A DNA stretch of 64,000 nt. Origin: Helicobacter sp. MIT 99-5507 (GTDB lineage: Bacteria > Campylobacterota > Campylobacteria > Campylobacterales > Helicobacteraceae). The notes below the pieces were generated by a model. The model was not told the DNA's origin, made no database searches, and worked only from the letters and a program-made list of their open reading frames with translations. The translations under genes and the position numbers were made by a program. Below, in pieces: positions 1-8,505 of the stretch (its first letter is position 1; every line of letters starts with the position of its first letter). The DNA lies in the NCBI RefSeq assembly GCF_003364295.1, contig NZ_NXLO01000004.1:62001-126000 (forward strand). The letters are read 5' to 3'.

Positions 1-165
1 GCTTTTATTTTTGAAAAAGCTGGTGGAGAGGCTGTTGGTAGTATAGGTGATAATCTAAGTTTGTGTAGAATCTTGGATTTAGAAATAGATTCTATTCATC
101 AAAGTTTGCCTTGTTTCTTTGGTAGTAAATATGAAATAGATAGAGTAAAGCTAGCACATAAATAG
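1..165 (+). CDS. fbp: Fructose-1,6-bisphosphatase class 1, C-terminal end (partial)
   Basis: The window opens inside a gene; the last 54 residues are visible. They carry the class 1 FBPase tail: an EKAGGEAV stretch, which in this family lies near the metal and substrate site, then a segment resembling the usual HQ(R/S)xPxFxGSKxEV ending. The enzyme hydrolyses fructose-1,6-bisphosphate to fructose-6-phosphate in gluconeogenesis. The frame ends with TAG at 163-165, 11 bases before the next gene. From memory, C. jejuni also has fbp next to a small protein and metS, which supports the call. Confidence 0.8.
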   Translation, partial: AFIFEKAGGEAVGSIGDNLSLCRILDLEIDSIHQSLPCFFGSKYEIDRVKLAHK

Positions 166-176
166 AAAGGAATGAT

Positions 177-371
177 TTGAGTGATAATTTTGAAGAAAAA
201 TTAGACGAAAATATATTAAAAATAAAAGAATGCCAAAAGGAGCATAGTATTGATACTTGCTTTAAATGTGAGCTTATCGTTGGTTGTAAGACTAGAAAAG
301 AATATGTAGATTCTGTTTATTCTAGTATGAACAAAGGAAGCGGTGGATTTTTTAATTTTGAAACTGAATAA
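177..371 (+). CDS. Small conserved four-cysteine protein between fbp and metG
   Basis: A 64-residue acidic, soluble protein. TTG at 177 is preferred as start because AAGGA lies at 167-171. Cysteines sit at residues 19, 28, 31 and 37 (C-x8-CxxC-x5-C), a pattern that could bind zinc. The C-terminal part ends in SGGFFNFE. I recall an unnamed counterpart in the same position in Campylobacter, so it looks like a lineage-conserved small protein. Its end is 13 bases before the metG start, suggesting co-transcription. No function can be assigned. Confidence 0.7.
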   Translation: MSDNFEEKLDENILKIKECQKEHSIDTCFKCELIVGCKTRKEYVDSVYSSMNKGSGGFFNFETE

Positions 372-384
372 TGAAAGGGCAGCA

Positions 385-2268
385 ATGATAAAGTATGTTA
401 CAACTCCAATTTATTATGTAAATGACATTCCTCATATAGGACATGCTTATACAACTATATTGTGCGATATGTTTAAACGTTATCAAGTATTAAAGGGAAA
501 AGAGTGTTTATTGCTAACAGGCACTGATGAACATGGACAAAAGATCGAGAGTTCTGCAAAAGCAAGAAATAAAACACCTAAAGAATATGTTGATGAAACT
601 AGCTTTAAGTTTCAAAATTTATGGAATAAATTTGATATAGCATATGATTATTTTGTCCGCACTACAAATGAAGCACATGATATGGGTGTAAAAAGAGCAT
701 TTGAAGAAATGTATAAAAATGGTGATATTTACAAAGGACATTATGAAGGAAATTATTGTATTAGTTGTGAGACATTTTTTACGAAACGACAATTAGTTGA
801 TGGTATTTTTTGTCCTGATTGTGGTAAAGAAACAAATTCTATTAAAGAAGAAAGCTATTTTTTTAGATTAAGTAGGTATGAAAAGAAGCTACTTGATTGG
901 TATAAAGCAAATCCAGATGTAATTATGCCACTTAATAAAAAAAGTGAGATTATCAACTTTATAGAAGGTGGGCTTAGTGATTTATCTATTACTAGAAGTG
1001 GTTTTAAATGGGGTATTAGTCTTCCGCCTTTTATAGATGATAGTAAGCATATTATGTATGTATGGTTGGATGCGCTGCTTAGTTATATTACTCCACTTGG
1101 TTATGGAAATGATATACCAAATAAAATTTATTTATTTAATAATGCTACTCATTTTGTGGGAAAAGATATATTAAGATTCCACGCTATTTATTGGCCTGCA
1201 TTTTTGATGAGTTTAAATTTACCATTGCCAAAGCAAATATATGTTCATGGTTGGTGGACTATAGATGGTGTAAAAATGAGTAAAAGCATAGGAAATGTAG
1301 TAAATCCAGATGATATTGCAAATACTTATGGATTGGAGGTAATGAGATATTTCTTAATTCGTGAAGTTCCATTTGGTCAGGATGGTGATTTTAGTCATAA
1401 GGCTTTAGTCGATCGCGCTAATGCTGATCTTAGCGATACTTTAGGAAACCTCGTAAATCGCCTTCTTGGTATGAGTGAAAAATATTTTGATTTAAATATA
1501 GAATCTGAAAATTTTGATTATTTAAAGGATGAGATTAATGAAGTATCTACAATTATTAAATCATTAGAATCTTATATGACAAATATGACGCCTCATAAAT
1601 ATTTAGAAGAATTGTGGAAAATTTTTGATATAGCAAATGCAAGTATTGCAAAATATGAGCCTTGGGCGATGATGAAAGCAGGAAAAAAAGATGAAGTCCA
1701 AAGTCTTCTTGTATTTATTTCAAATATTTTATCAAAAGGGGCGTTGCTCTTTTATCCTATTTTGCCACATGCTGCACGAGAAATCATGAAATGTCTAAAA
1801 GTTGATTTTTCTTATTTTGGAAAACTAATAGAAGATGATGGATTGCTAAATAAATTTAGTCTAACAAAAATTCCTCCATTATTTCCAAAGTTAGAAATAA
1901 AAACATCAAATGTGATAGAGAAAAAAAGTGATATAAAAGAAGAAATAGATATTTCACAATTTAATAAGATTGATATTAGGGTGGGAAGAGTTGTTGAAGC
2001 TGATATACTAAAAGATTCTAGCAAGCTTTTAGTATTGAGGATTGATTTTGGTGAAAATGTAGGTATAAGACAAATAGTATCTGGCATAGCAAAGCATTAT
2101 TCGCCAGATGAGCTAAAAGATATGCTTGTCTGTGCTATTATAAATCTAAAACCTGTAAAACTTATGGGAATCTTAAGTGAAGGTATGATTTTGAGTGCAG
2201 AAGATTCTAGCGGCATTTTGCGTCTAATTAGTGCTAATGATATTGAAGCTGGCAGTGTGGTTAGATAA
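385..2268 (+). CDS. metG: Methionyl-tRNA synthetase
   Basis: A 627-residue class I aminoacyl-tRNA synthetase that charges tRNA-Met. The HIGH signature is at residues 17-20, a zinc knuckle (CISC...CPDC) is near 130-150, and KMSKS is near 296. The anticodon-binding helical domain follows. A C-terminal tRNA-binding OB fold (about 522-627, including IDIRVGRVV) is of the Trbp111 type that makes bacterial MetRS dimeric. ATG at 385 is chosen because MIKYVTTPIYYVN is the usual family start; the frame stays open 14 codons upstream with no family-like sequence. The next gene starts 4 bases after the stop. Confidence 0.96.
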   Translation: MIKYVTTPIYYVNDIPHIGHAYTTILCDMFKRYQVLKGKECLLLTGTDEHGQKIESSAKARNKTPKEYVDETSFKFQNLWNKFDIAYDYFVRTTNEAHDMGVKRAFEEMYKNGDIYKGHYEGNYCISCETFFTKRQLVDGIFCPDCGKETNSIKEESYFFRLSRYEKKLLDWYKANPDVIMPLNKKSEIINFIEGGLSDLSITRSGFKWGISLPPFIDDSKHIMYVWLDALLSYITPLGYGNDIPNKIYLFNNATHFVGKDILRFHAIYWPAFLMSLNLPLPKQIYVHGWWTIDGVKMSKSIGNVVNPDDIANTYGLEVMRYFLIREVPFGQDGDFSHKALVDRANADLSDTLGNLVNRLLGMSEKYFDLNIESENFDYLKDEINEVSTIIKSLESYMTNMTPHKYLEELWKIFDIANASIAKYEPWAMMKAGKKDEVQSLLVFISNILSKGALLFYPILPHAAREIMKCLKVDFSYFGKLIEDDGLLNKFSLTKIPPLFPKLEIKTSNVIEKKSDIKEEIDISQFNKIDIRVGRVVEADILKDSSKLLVLRIDFGENVGIRQIVSGIAKHYSPDELKDMLVCAIINLKPVKLMGILSEGMILSAEDSSGILRLISANDIEAGSVVR

Positions 2269-2271
2269 GCT

Positions 2272-3222
2272 TTGTATCTTGATAACTTTGTAGAGATAAT
2301 TTCAGGAAAAATTCTCAATTCACCTTGTATCTCATCGATAAATAAATTTACTTCAAAACTTGAATGCGTGCAAATAGGCGATGCTTTTATTGCTAAAAAT
2401 CAAGATGATGCAAAAGAAGCTCTAAATCGCGGTGCATACGCTATCATAACTGATACTTATATGGATATGATAGATGATGAAGTTGCATGGATTTTAATAA
2501 GTGATATTGAAATGTCAATATTAAAATTTATCAAATATATTAGATTGATTAATCCTATTGAGATTATTTTTTTTGATGAAATATCAATTTTGCTTGCCAA
2601 AAATATCATAAGAGATAGAGAAGTAAGCATCGTATCAAGCATAGAAGAATTGCTAGAATCCTTGGATAAAAAATATATTATTATCAACTTTGATATTTTA
2701 TTATTTGATATTTCTTATTTGCAAAATTATGATGATTATTTATTTTCTATTACTAGACAAACATTATTTGAGACAAGACTAGAATTTGATGGTGAATCAT
2801 ATAATCTAACCCTGCCAAATATTTTTATAAAAGATTTAAATAATGTCATTACATTTTGTATCAAAAAATTTATAAATATTATTTTGCATATTGATAGCAG
2901 TATTTTTCTACCAATATTTATTAGTTCAAATGCAACAATATCGAGTTATGGCTGTGGTATGAGATTTGTATATGGCACGATAGATTCTAATTTGATAAAA
3001 CGATATATAGAATTTGTCCATAGTGCAACTTGGGGAAAATCATTGTGTATTACAAATAATAATTATGACAATATCGAATGTATTAATTTTTCATCTCTTC
3101 AATCCCTAAAAAAAATATTTAAAGATTGTAAGTATCATTTTTTTATTGTTGATGGTGTAAGACAAAATGAAATATTAAATGTCCTTCAATATGATATAGA
3201 TTCTTCTAACCTTTTTGACTAA
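2272..3222 (+). CDS. MurF/MurE N-terminal-domain-like protein, function unknown
   Basis: A 316-residue protein starting at TTG 2272, just after metG. Residues about 25-80 resemble the substrate-binding N-terminal domain of Mur ligases (QIGDAFIA, then an A-x3-GA-x-AIITD stretch). The GxxGKT ATP loop of a real Mur ligase is absent, so it is unlikely to ligate by itself. The rest is rich in Ile and Phe and not recognised. I recall a hypothetical gene at this place after metS in H. pylori and C. jejuni. Possible roles are binding of a UDP-MurNAc-type ligand or a degenerate ligase. Confidence 0.65.
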   Translation: MYLDNFVEIISGKILNSPCISSINKFTSKLECVQIGDAFIAKNQDDAKEALNRGAYAIITDTYMDMIDDEVAWILISDIEMSILKFIKYIRLINPIEIIFFDEISILLAKNIIRDREVSIVSSIEELLESLDKKYIIINFDILLFDISYLQNYDDYLFSITRQTLFETRLEFDGESYNLTLPNIFIKDLNNVITFCIKKFINIILHIDSSIFLPIFISSNATISSYGCGMRFVYGTIDSNLIKRYIEFVHSATWGKSLCITNNNYDNIECINFSSLQSLKKIFKDCKYHFFIVDGVRQNEILNVLQYDIDSSNLFD

Positions 3223-3257
3223 TAAAATAAAATTGTAATAATCTAACTTTAATTAAG

Positions 3258-3263
3258 TATAAT
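3258..3263 (+). promoter_or_regulatory. Predicted -10 box for cstA
   Basis: A perfect TATAAT preceded by AAG, 57 bases before the cstA ATG, in the only substantial gap between the two genes. A weak TTGTAA at 3233-3238 could be a -35 with a 19-base spacer. Transcription would begin about 3270, inside the inverted repeat at 3264-3293. Confidence 0.55.
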
Positions 3264-3293
3264 ATTCAAGCTTGATATTGCTTAAGCTTGAAT
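3264..3293. promoter_or_regulatory. Perfect 10-bp inverted repeat at the cstA transcription start
   Basis: The arms ATTCAAGCTT (3264-3273) and AAGCTTGAAT (3284-3293) match exactly, and one G-T and one A-T pair extend the stem inward. It lies directly after the TATAAT box and 26 bases before the cstA ATG. It could be an operator for a dimeric repressor or a hairpin in the 5' leader. No T run follows, so it is not a typical terminator. Confidence 0.6.
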
Positions 3294-3319
3294 TTCTAAT
3301 TTGAGGAGGAAGTTTGTCG

Positions 3320-5485
3320 ATGAATAAGGTGTTTAGCTATGTATTGTGGGCTATAATAGCATTTATAGGAGCTAGTTGTTTTGCGGTATTAGCAATGCAT
3401 ACTGGTGAGAGTATCAATGCTATATGGTTTGTTGTGGCTGCTGTATGTATTTATGCAATTGCATATCGATTTTATAGTAAATATATTGCATTTAAGGTTT
3501 TAGAATTAGATGACAATAGGGCAACTCCTGCAGTTGTAAAAAATGATGGTAGAGATTTTGTTCCTACAAATAAAATAGTGTTATTTGGGCATCATTTTGC
3601 AGCAATTGCTGGTGCTGGTCCGCTTGTAGGTCCGATTCTAGCTGCACAAATGGGTTATTTGCCAAGTATGATTTGGCTTGTCGTTGGTGTTGTATTAGCT
3701 GGTGCTGTTCATGATTTTGTAGTGTTATTTTTATCAACAAGAAGAGATGGAAAATCTCTTGGTGAGATGATAAAAATGGAGCTTGGAAATGGTGTAGGAA
3801 CAATTGCAATGATTGGAATCCTAGGCATTATGATGTTAATTATTGCAATACTTGCTCTTGTTGTTGTAAATGCACTAGCAGAATCTCCTTGGGGATTATT
3901 TACAATTGCAATGACTATTCCAATAGCAATATATATGGGAATCCATATGAGATTTTTAAGACCAGGAAAAATAGGCGAAGCAAGTATCATAGGCTTTGTA
4001 TTATTAATCCTTGCTCTTTATTTTGGTAATCATATAGGACAAGATCCATATTGGAGTGCAGTATTTACAATAAGCAATATAAACTTAGCATATATTATGA
4101 TAGCCTATGGTTTTATTGCTGCGATACTTCCTGTTTGGTTTTTGCTTGCACCAAGAGATTATTTAAGCACTTTTTTAAAGATTGGTGTTATTGTTATTAT
4201 GGCTATTGCAATTTTGATTGTAAATCCACCGGTTGATATGCCAAAAATAACACAATATATAGATGGAACTGGTCCTGTTTTTGCTGGAAAACTTTTTCCA
4301 TTCTTATTTATTACTATTGCTTGTGGTGCTATTAGTGGATTTCATGCTCTTATTTCTAGTGGAACAACTCCAAAAATGCTAGAGAAAGAAACTCATGCAA
4401 GAATGGTTGGATATGGCTCTATGCTTATGGAATCTGCAGTTGGTGTTATGGCTTTGATTGCTGCAATTATCCTTACTCCAGGTTTGTATTTTGCTATAAA
4501 TGTTGCACCTGCTGGATTAGGAACTGCTGGTATGCAAAATTTAAATGTCATTACAAATCCTGATGCATATTTTGTTGCTGCTTCAGCTGCTGCAAATACT
4601 ATCAATAGCTGGGCTAATGGAATCTTTAGTATCAGTGCAGATGATATTGTTGCATTTACTAAAGAGATAGGCGAGCCAAGCATTTTAAGTAGAACTGGTG
4701 GTGCACCTACATTTGCTATTGGTTTTGCAAGTATCATTGCTGAAATGCCATTGTTTAATGCTGGCAGTATGGCATTTTGGTATCACTTTGCTATTCTTTT
4801 TGAGGCATTATTTATTTTAACTGCTGTTGATGCTGGAACTCGTGCAGGTAGATTTATGGTGCAAGATGTATTAGGCAATGTTTATAAACCAATGAAAAAT
4901 ATTAGCTCATATCCTATGGGAATTATTGCAACTCTTATTTGTGTTGCTGCATGGGGATATATATTGTATCAAGGTATTACTGACCCACAAGGTGGAATAA
5001 AATCTCTATGGACATTATTTGGTGTTTCAAATCAACTTTTAGCAGGTATTGCGCTTTTACTTGGTGTTAGTGTGTTATTTAAAATGGGTAAAGGAAAACT
5101 TGCTTGGGTTGTTATTGTGCCTGTAGTATGGGTGCTTGTATCAACAATGACAGCTGGCGTTCAAAAACTACTTCCTGCAAATGGAGAAAAAATACATGAT
5201 AGCGTAAGCCATGTTGCAGTTTATCAAATACAAAGTGCAAAAGCTAATGATTTATTAGCACAAGGCAATGAAGCAGCTGCTGCAAGTGCACAACTAATTG
5301 CAAATAATAACCTTATAAATGCAATACTATGTGCATTATTTATGGTTATTACATTGATTGTCCTTTTTGCAACACTTAAAGTATGTATAGTGGCAATAAA
5401 AGGAGGAAAACATAATCCACCGCTAGCAGAATCTCCATATTTAGATGCTAAGGATTATGAAGGTAAAATTGGTGCGCATGGGTGA
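3320..5485 (+). CDS. cstA: Carbon starvation protein A, peptide/pyruvate transporter
   Basis: A 721-residue inner-membrane protein with many (about 16-18) hydrophobic segments. It contains the family stretches GHHFAAIAGAGPLVGP (near 90) and SGFHALISSGTTPKM (near 340). CstA proteins import peptides and, in some species, pyruvate; in Campylobacter CstA is linked to peptide use. ATG at 3320 is chosen because GGAGGA at 3305-3310 is 9 bases upstream; the in-frame TTG at 3314 would leave only 3. The C-terminal 90 residues include an Ala/Gln-rich loop and a last membrane helix. A small CstA-associated gene overlaps its end. Confidence 0.95.
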   Translation: MNKVFSYVLWAIIAFIGASCFAVLAMHTGESINAIWFVVAAVCIYAIAYRFYSKYIAFKVLELDDNRATPAVVKNDGRDFVPTNKIVLFGHHFAAIAGAGPLVGPILAAQMGYLPSMIWLVVGVVLAGAVHDFVVLFLSTRRDGKSLGEMIKMELGNGVGTIAMIGILGIMMLIIAILALVVVNALAESPWGLFTIAMTIPIAIYMGIHMRFLRPGKIGEASIIGFVLLILALYFGNHIGQDPYWSAVFTISNINLAYIMIAYGFIAAILPVWFLLAPRDYLSTFLKIGVIVIMAIAILIVNPPVDMPKITQYIDGTGPVFAGKLFPFLFITIACGAISGFHALISSGTTPKMLEKETHARMVGYGSMLMESAVGVMALIAAIILTPGLYFAINVAPAGLGTAGMQNLNVITNPDAYFVAASAAANTINSWANGIFSISADDIVAFTKEIGEPSILSRTGGAPTFAIGFASIIAEMPLFNAGSMAFWYHFAILFEALFILTAVDAGTRAGRFMVQDVLGNVYKPMKNISSYPMGIIATLICVAAWGYILYQGITDPQGGIKSLWTLFGVSNQLLAGIALLLGVSVLFKMGKGKLAWVVIVPVVWVLVSTMTAGVQKLLPANGEKIHDSVSHVAVYQIQSAKANDLLAQGNEAAAASAQLIANNNLINAILCALFMVITLIVLFATLKVCIVAIKGGKHNPPLAESPYLDAKDYEGKIGAHG

Positions 5486-5678
5486 TATTTTAAAATCGAT
5501 AAAAAAGATATATAAAAAATCTGATAGGTTTTTCCACCTTTTGGTGGGAATGCCAAGTTATGATAAATATTTAGAACATATGAAAATTCATCATCCAGAT
5601 AAGATTCCAAAAACACAAAAGGAATTTTTTAAAGAGGCGATGGACAATAAATATGGTCCGGGTAGCTCAAAATGCTGA
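5478..5678 (+). CDS. YbdD/YjiX family small protein, CstA partner
   Basis: A 66-residue basic protein starting at ATG 5478, overlapping the cstA stop by 8 bases. It has the YbdD pattern: a short helix, then VGMPSYDKYLEHM, and a tail ending in YGPGSSKC. In enterobacteria the paralogue is encoded directly after cstA or btsT and is needed for transport activity. The overlap implies translational coupling to cstA. Length is typical of the family. Confidence 0.88.
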   Translation: MGDILKSIKKIYKKSDRFFHLLVGMPSYDKYLEHMKIHHPDKIPKTQKEFFKEAMDNKYGPGSSKC

Positions 5679-6006
5679 TAATAAATAAGGGTAAAGTTTT
5701 ACCACTACTTATAAAAACCCCAGCCTCAAACATAAGCAAAGTATCATAAAAAATAATATAGCTATACAAAAATAAACTTTCTTTTTTAAATAATAAAGTT
5801 AGACTTAAGTCTGTTATCATCACTTTTTTTAAATCCTTTTAAATGATAAAATTTAAATTTTTGTGATACTTTGCCCCAATATTTAGTATGACATGGAGAT
5901 TCTAGATTACTTTGCAATATCCCTAATTTCACTATAAAACTTACTTATTTTATGGATATTTTGGGCTAAGATTAGAGAGATTTGACTTTGCTTATAATTT
6001 TATCTA
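5679..6006. other. Non-coding gap between the cstA unit and the mqnA operon
   Basis: About 330 bases between convergent genes. I see no plausible coding sequence, tRNA or repeat. A short GGTAAA/TTTACC pairing at 5690-5703 has only a two-base loop, so it is a weak terminator candidate. The rest is low-complexity AT-rich DNA. Confidence 0.6.
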
Positions 6007-6687
6007 TTAGAATCTACTTGGCACTTTTATCCTAGTCAATCTAACGCCTCGATAGAATCTATTTAGGCTAATTTTTGGCTTATTTGATACTTTGTAATGA
6101 ATATGTCTTAGATATTCTTTTATATCATTTTTTTTGATTTTTGTTAGATTCTCATATTTGTTTAATATATATTGTGGAATCTTTATGTTTTGATTATTAA
6201 ATGACTTTGAGAGTTTATTATAAAATTTTTCAAATTTATTACAGCATAGCAATCCAAATACAAATGGAAGTCTGTGTTTTTTATACCATTCTAATCCCAA
6301 ATCTATATAATCTTTATTTATTGTATGTCCTAGCTTATATTTGAGCGCTCTATCTCCTATTAGAATCTCACCATCAATTTTTAAAACAATAGACAAAGCA
6401 TTTGAGCTTGCTGATTGATAGTCAAATTTATTACCATTTTTTATTGCAATAACACTCCACACTTCACCATATGATATTATCGCACTTTTGGTTTTTTTTG
6501 CTTTTATTCCTGCTATTGATGATATGAATCCTGCATCAATTCTTTTAAATAAAAATTCTTTATTTAGTTTTGCAGGATAATTTTTGTGATGATTGATGAA
6601 TAATTTAAATGAACTTTGAGTTGGATATTTTTTTATAAAAATATCAAATGGTGCTAAATTTAGATAATTTATTTTTCCAAAACGCAT
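6007..6687 (-). CDS. mqnA: Chorismate dehydratase, futalosine menaquinone pathway
   Basis: A 226-residue MqnA/MqnD-family protein. The start MRFGKINYLNLAPF is the family signature, DAGFISS and IGDRALKY match the ligand-binding core, and LPFVFGLL matches the later conserved block. MqnA converts chorismate to 3-enolpyruvyl-benzoate, the first step of the futalosine route used by Campylobacterota for menaquinone. It is the last gene of the minus-strand run from accD. There are 13 bases between it and the SurA-like gene. Length is slightly shorter than some homologues but nothing appears missing. Confidence 0.92.
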   Translation of the reverse strand: MRFGKINYLNLAPFDIFIKKYPTQSSFKLFINHHKNYPAKLNKEFLFKRIDAGFISSIAGIKAKKTKSAIISYGEVWSVIAIKNGNKFDYQSASSNALSIVLKIDGEILIGDRALKYKLGHTINKDYIDLGLEWYKKHRLPFVFGLLCCNKFEKFYNKLSKSFNNQNIKIPQYILNKYENLTKIKKNDIKEYLRHIHYKVSNKPKISLNRFYRGVRLTRIKVPSRF

Positions 6688-6700
6688 TTATTCTCTTATT

Positions 6701-7534
6701 TTATTGTCTTACTCTTATGTATTCTATTTTTGTGCTTGCTTTTATTTTATCAAAATATTCATTAAGCAATTCATTTTCTTTCGCCTCTGCATATCTTTGC
6801 ATTACATTTGGTTTGATCTCTTCAAATGGCATTAATTCTTTGTTTGTTTTTTCTTTTATAAAAAATACAATCAAAGTATTTCCAGAGTTTAAAACAGGTG
6901 TAAATTTTTTATCTGGTGTGTTTAAAAATATATTTATAATTTGTGGAGGTAGGCTTTTGATATCTATTTCTTCATCTTTTGATTGCACTTCGGGATTTAC
7001 AATAAGCGGATTTGATAGAAATTGTTGCAATGCTGCATCATTTATCGATGTATAGCTTGTGACTTTTATAAGTGTTGGAAAGGTAAATAATTCTTGATTA
7101 GAATCATAATATTTTTTCAAATCTTCATCATTTGCTAGATTAATGTTTGTTTGTAATATTTTTTGCATTAATTCCCTATTTAATAAATGCTCTCTTAATT
7201 CATTTTTATAATCATCAAAATCAACACCTTGTGATTTTAGCGCATTTATTAATTCATCTCTTGTAATATTATTTGCAGAAGCAATATTGCTTATTTCTTC
7301 ATTTAATTTTGCATCATCAATTTTTATACCAAGTCTTTTTATTTCATTTTCTCTTAATTTATCTCTTAATATTTGTTCTACTGCTTCTTTTTTTCTAATT
7401 TTTGCACTCTCTTGTAATTTATGTATTTCATGCATTGTTATTATATTGCCATTTACCTTGATTGCTATGCCATCTATTGTATTTGCCATTATTATTTCTA
7501 AAGCAAGTGATATAAATATTATAAATAATTTCAT
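6701..7534 (-). CDS. SurA-like periplasmic chaperone/peptidyl-prolyl isomerase
   Basis: A 277-residue exported protein with an N-terminal signal-like segment (about residues 1-17, possibly cut near MANT). A SurA N-terminal domain follows: IDGIAIKVNGNIIT, then helices with RDKLRENEIKRLGI. The C-terminal half has a parvulin-like region (from TFPTLIKV) that looks degenerate. The family handles outer-membrane proteins in the periplasm. The architecture resembles C. jejuni Cj1289, described as a SurA-like chaperone. It lies in a tight operon between mqnA and the dihydrouridine synthase. Confidence 0.85.
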   Translation of the reverse strand: MKLFIIFISLALEIIMANTIDGIAIKVNGNIITMHEIHKLQESAKIRKKEAVEQILRDKLRENEIKRLGIKIDDAKLNEEISNIASANNITRDELINALKSQGVDFDDYKNELREHLLNRELMQKILQTNINLANDEDLKKYYDSNQELFTFPTLIKVTSYTSINDAALQQFLSNPLIVNPEVQSKDEEIDIKSLPPQIINIFLNTPDKKFTPVLNSGNTLIVFFIKEKTNKELMPFEEIKPNVMQRYAEAKENELLNEYFDKIKASTKIEYIRVRQ

Positions 7535-7546
7535 TATTTAACCTTT

Positions 7547-8488
7547 TTATTTAATAAATTCATCATTAAAGAAATTGATAATGCAATCTCTCATTTCTTT
7601 AGATTCTGTCAATGAATTGATTTTGATTCTAAATTCATGTGCATTTTGATGATTTTTAGCATAAGTATGTAAATTTTTTCTAAACATTATACATCCGCGT
7701 TCGCCATATTCATCAATCATATTGTCAAAATGCTCTAGCACTATATCTTTTTTTAGCAATTTTGGAAGTTCTTTTGTGTCGTATTTTAATTGATAAAATA
7801 TCCAAGGTTCTTTTAGTGCAAATCTACCAATCATCACTCCATTTGCATTTGTAATCTTTAATACTTCTTTTGCTTTATCATAGGAATCTATCTCACCATT
7901 TGCAATAAGTGGAATCTTTATCTTTTCTTTAATAAGAGCAATCGCATTATAATCAATCTTTTCTTTTTTATATGCATCAATTTTTGTTCTTCCATGCACT
8001 ACAACAAAATCCGCCCCACAATCATTAATCATGCTTGCAAGTTCAAGTGGAATCTTTTTATCAAAGCCAAGGCGAATTTTTATGCTTGTATATTTTTTGT
8101 TTGAATTGAGTTTTATTGTATTTACCAAGCTTGCAAGTAGATTTAAATCTTTTAATAATCCACTTCCATTACCATGAGAGCTTACTTTTGGTGCAGGGCA
8201 GCCACAATTTAGATCAATAATATCAATACCATCTTGTGTATTTAAAATATCAATGCTTCGCTTTATGATTTCTTTATTGTTGCCTGCAATTTGGACAGAA
8301 AATGGAGATTCAAGAGGGCTTTTTTTAATCATTCTTAGTGTTTTTTTTGAATTAAAACTAAGTGCATACGCACTTATCATCTCGCTTACACTTATATCTA
8401 CACCAAATTTTTTTACCATACTCCTAAAAGGCAAATCTGTGTATCCAGCAAGTGGAGCTAACATTAATAGATTATTAAAATTAATCAC
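7547..8488 (-). CDS. dusB: tRNA-dihydrouridine synthase
   Basis: A 313-residue FMN-dependent TIM-barrel enzyme that reduces specific uridines to dihydrouridine in tRNA. Visible features: MLAPLAGYTDLPFRSM at the start, the DLNCGCPAPKVSSHGNGS block with the catalytic Cys near residue 100, VHGRTK near 165, and IANGEIDS and GVMIGRFAL for phosphate binding. Length fits the Dus family. The DusB subgroup is the likely one for Campylobacterota, but subgroup is inferred. It is 12 bases from the SurA-like gene. Confidence 0.92.
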   Translation of the reverse strand: MINFNNLLMLAPLAGYTDLPFRSMVKKFGVDISVSEMISAYALSFNSKKTLRMIKKSPLESPFSVQIAGNNKEIIKRSIDILNTQDGIDIIDLNCGCPAPKVSSHGNGSGLLKDLNLLASLVNTIKLNSNKKYTSIKIRLGFDKKIPLELASMINDCGADFVVVHGRTKIDAYKKEKIDYNAIALIKEKIKIPLIANGEIDSYDKAKEVLKITNANGVMIGRFALKEPWIFYQLKYDTKELPKLLKKDIVLEHFDNMIDEYGERGCIMFRKNLHTYAKNHQNAHEFRIKINSLTESKEMRDCIINFFNDEFIK

Positions 8489-8505
8489 TTGCTTTCCTCG
8501 TAATT

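Noticed and set aside
3314-3319. TTG at 3314 as cstA start
   Set aside because: It would lie only 3 bases after GGAGGA; ATG 3320 has normal spacing.
5629-5823. A 64-codon minus-strand frame in the gap after the CstA partner gene
   Set aside because: No conserved motif, no ribosome binding site, and it overlaps the end of the YbdD-like gene.
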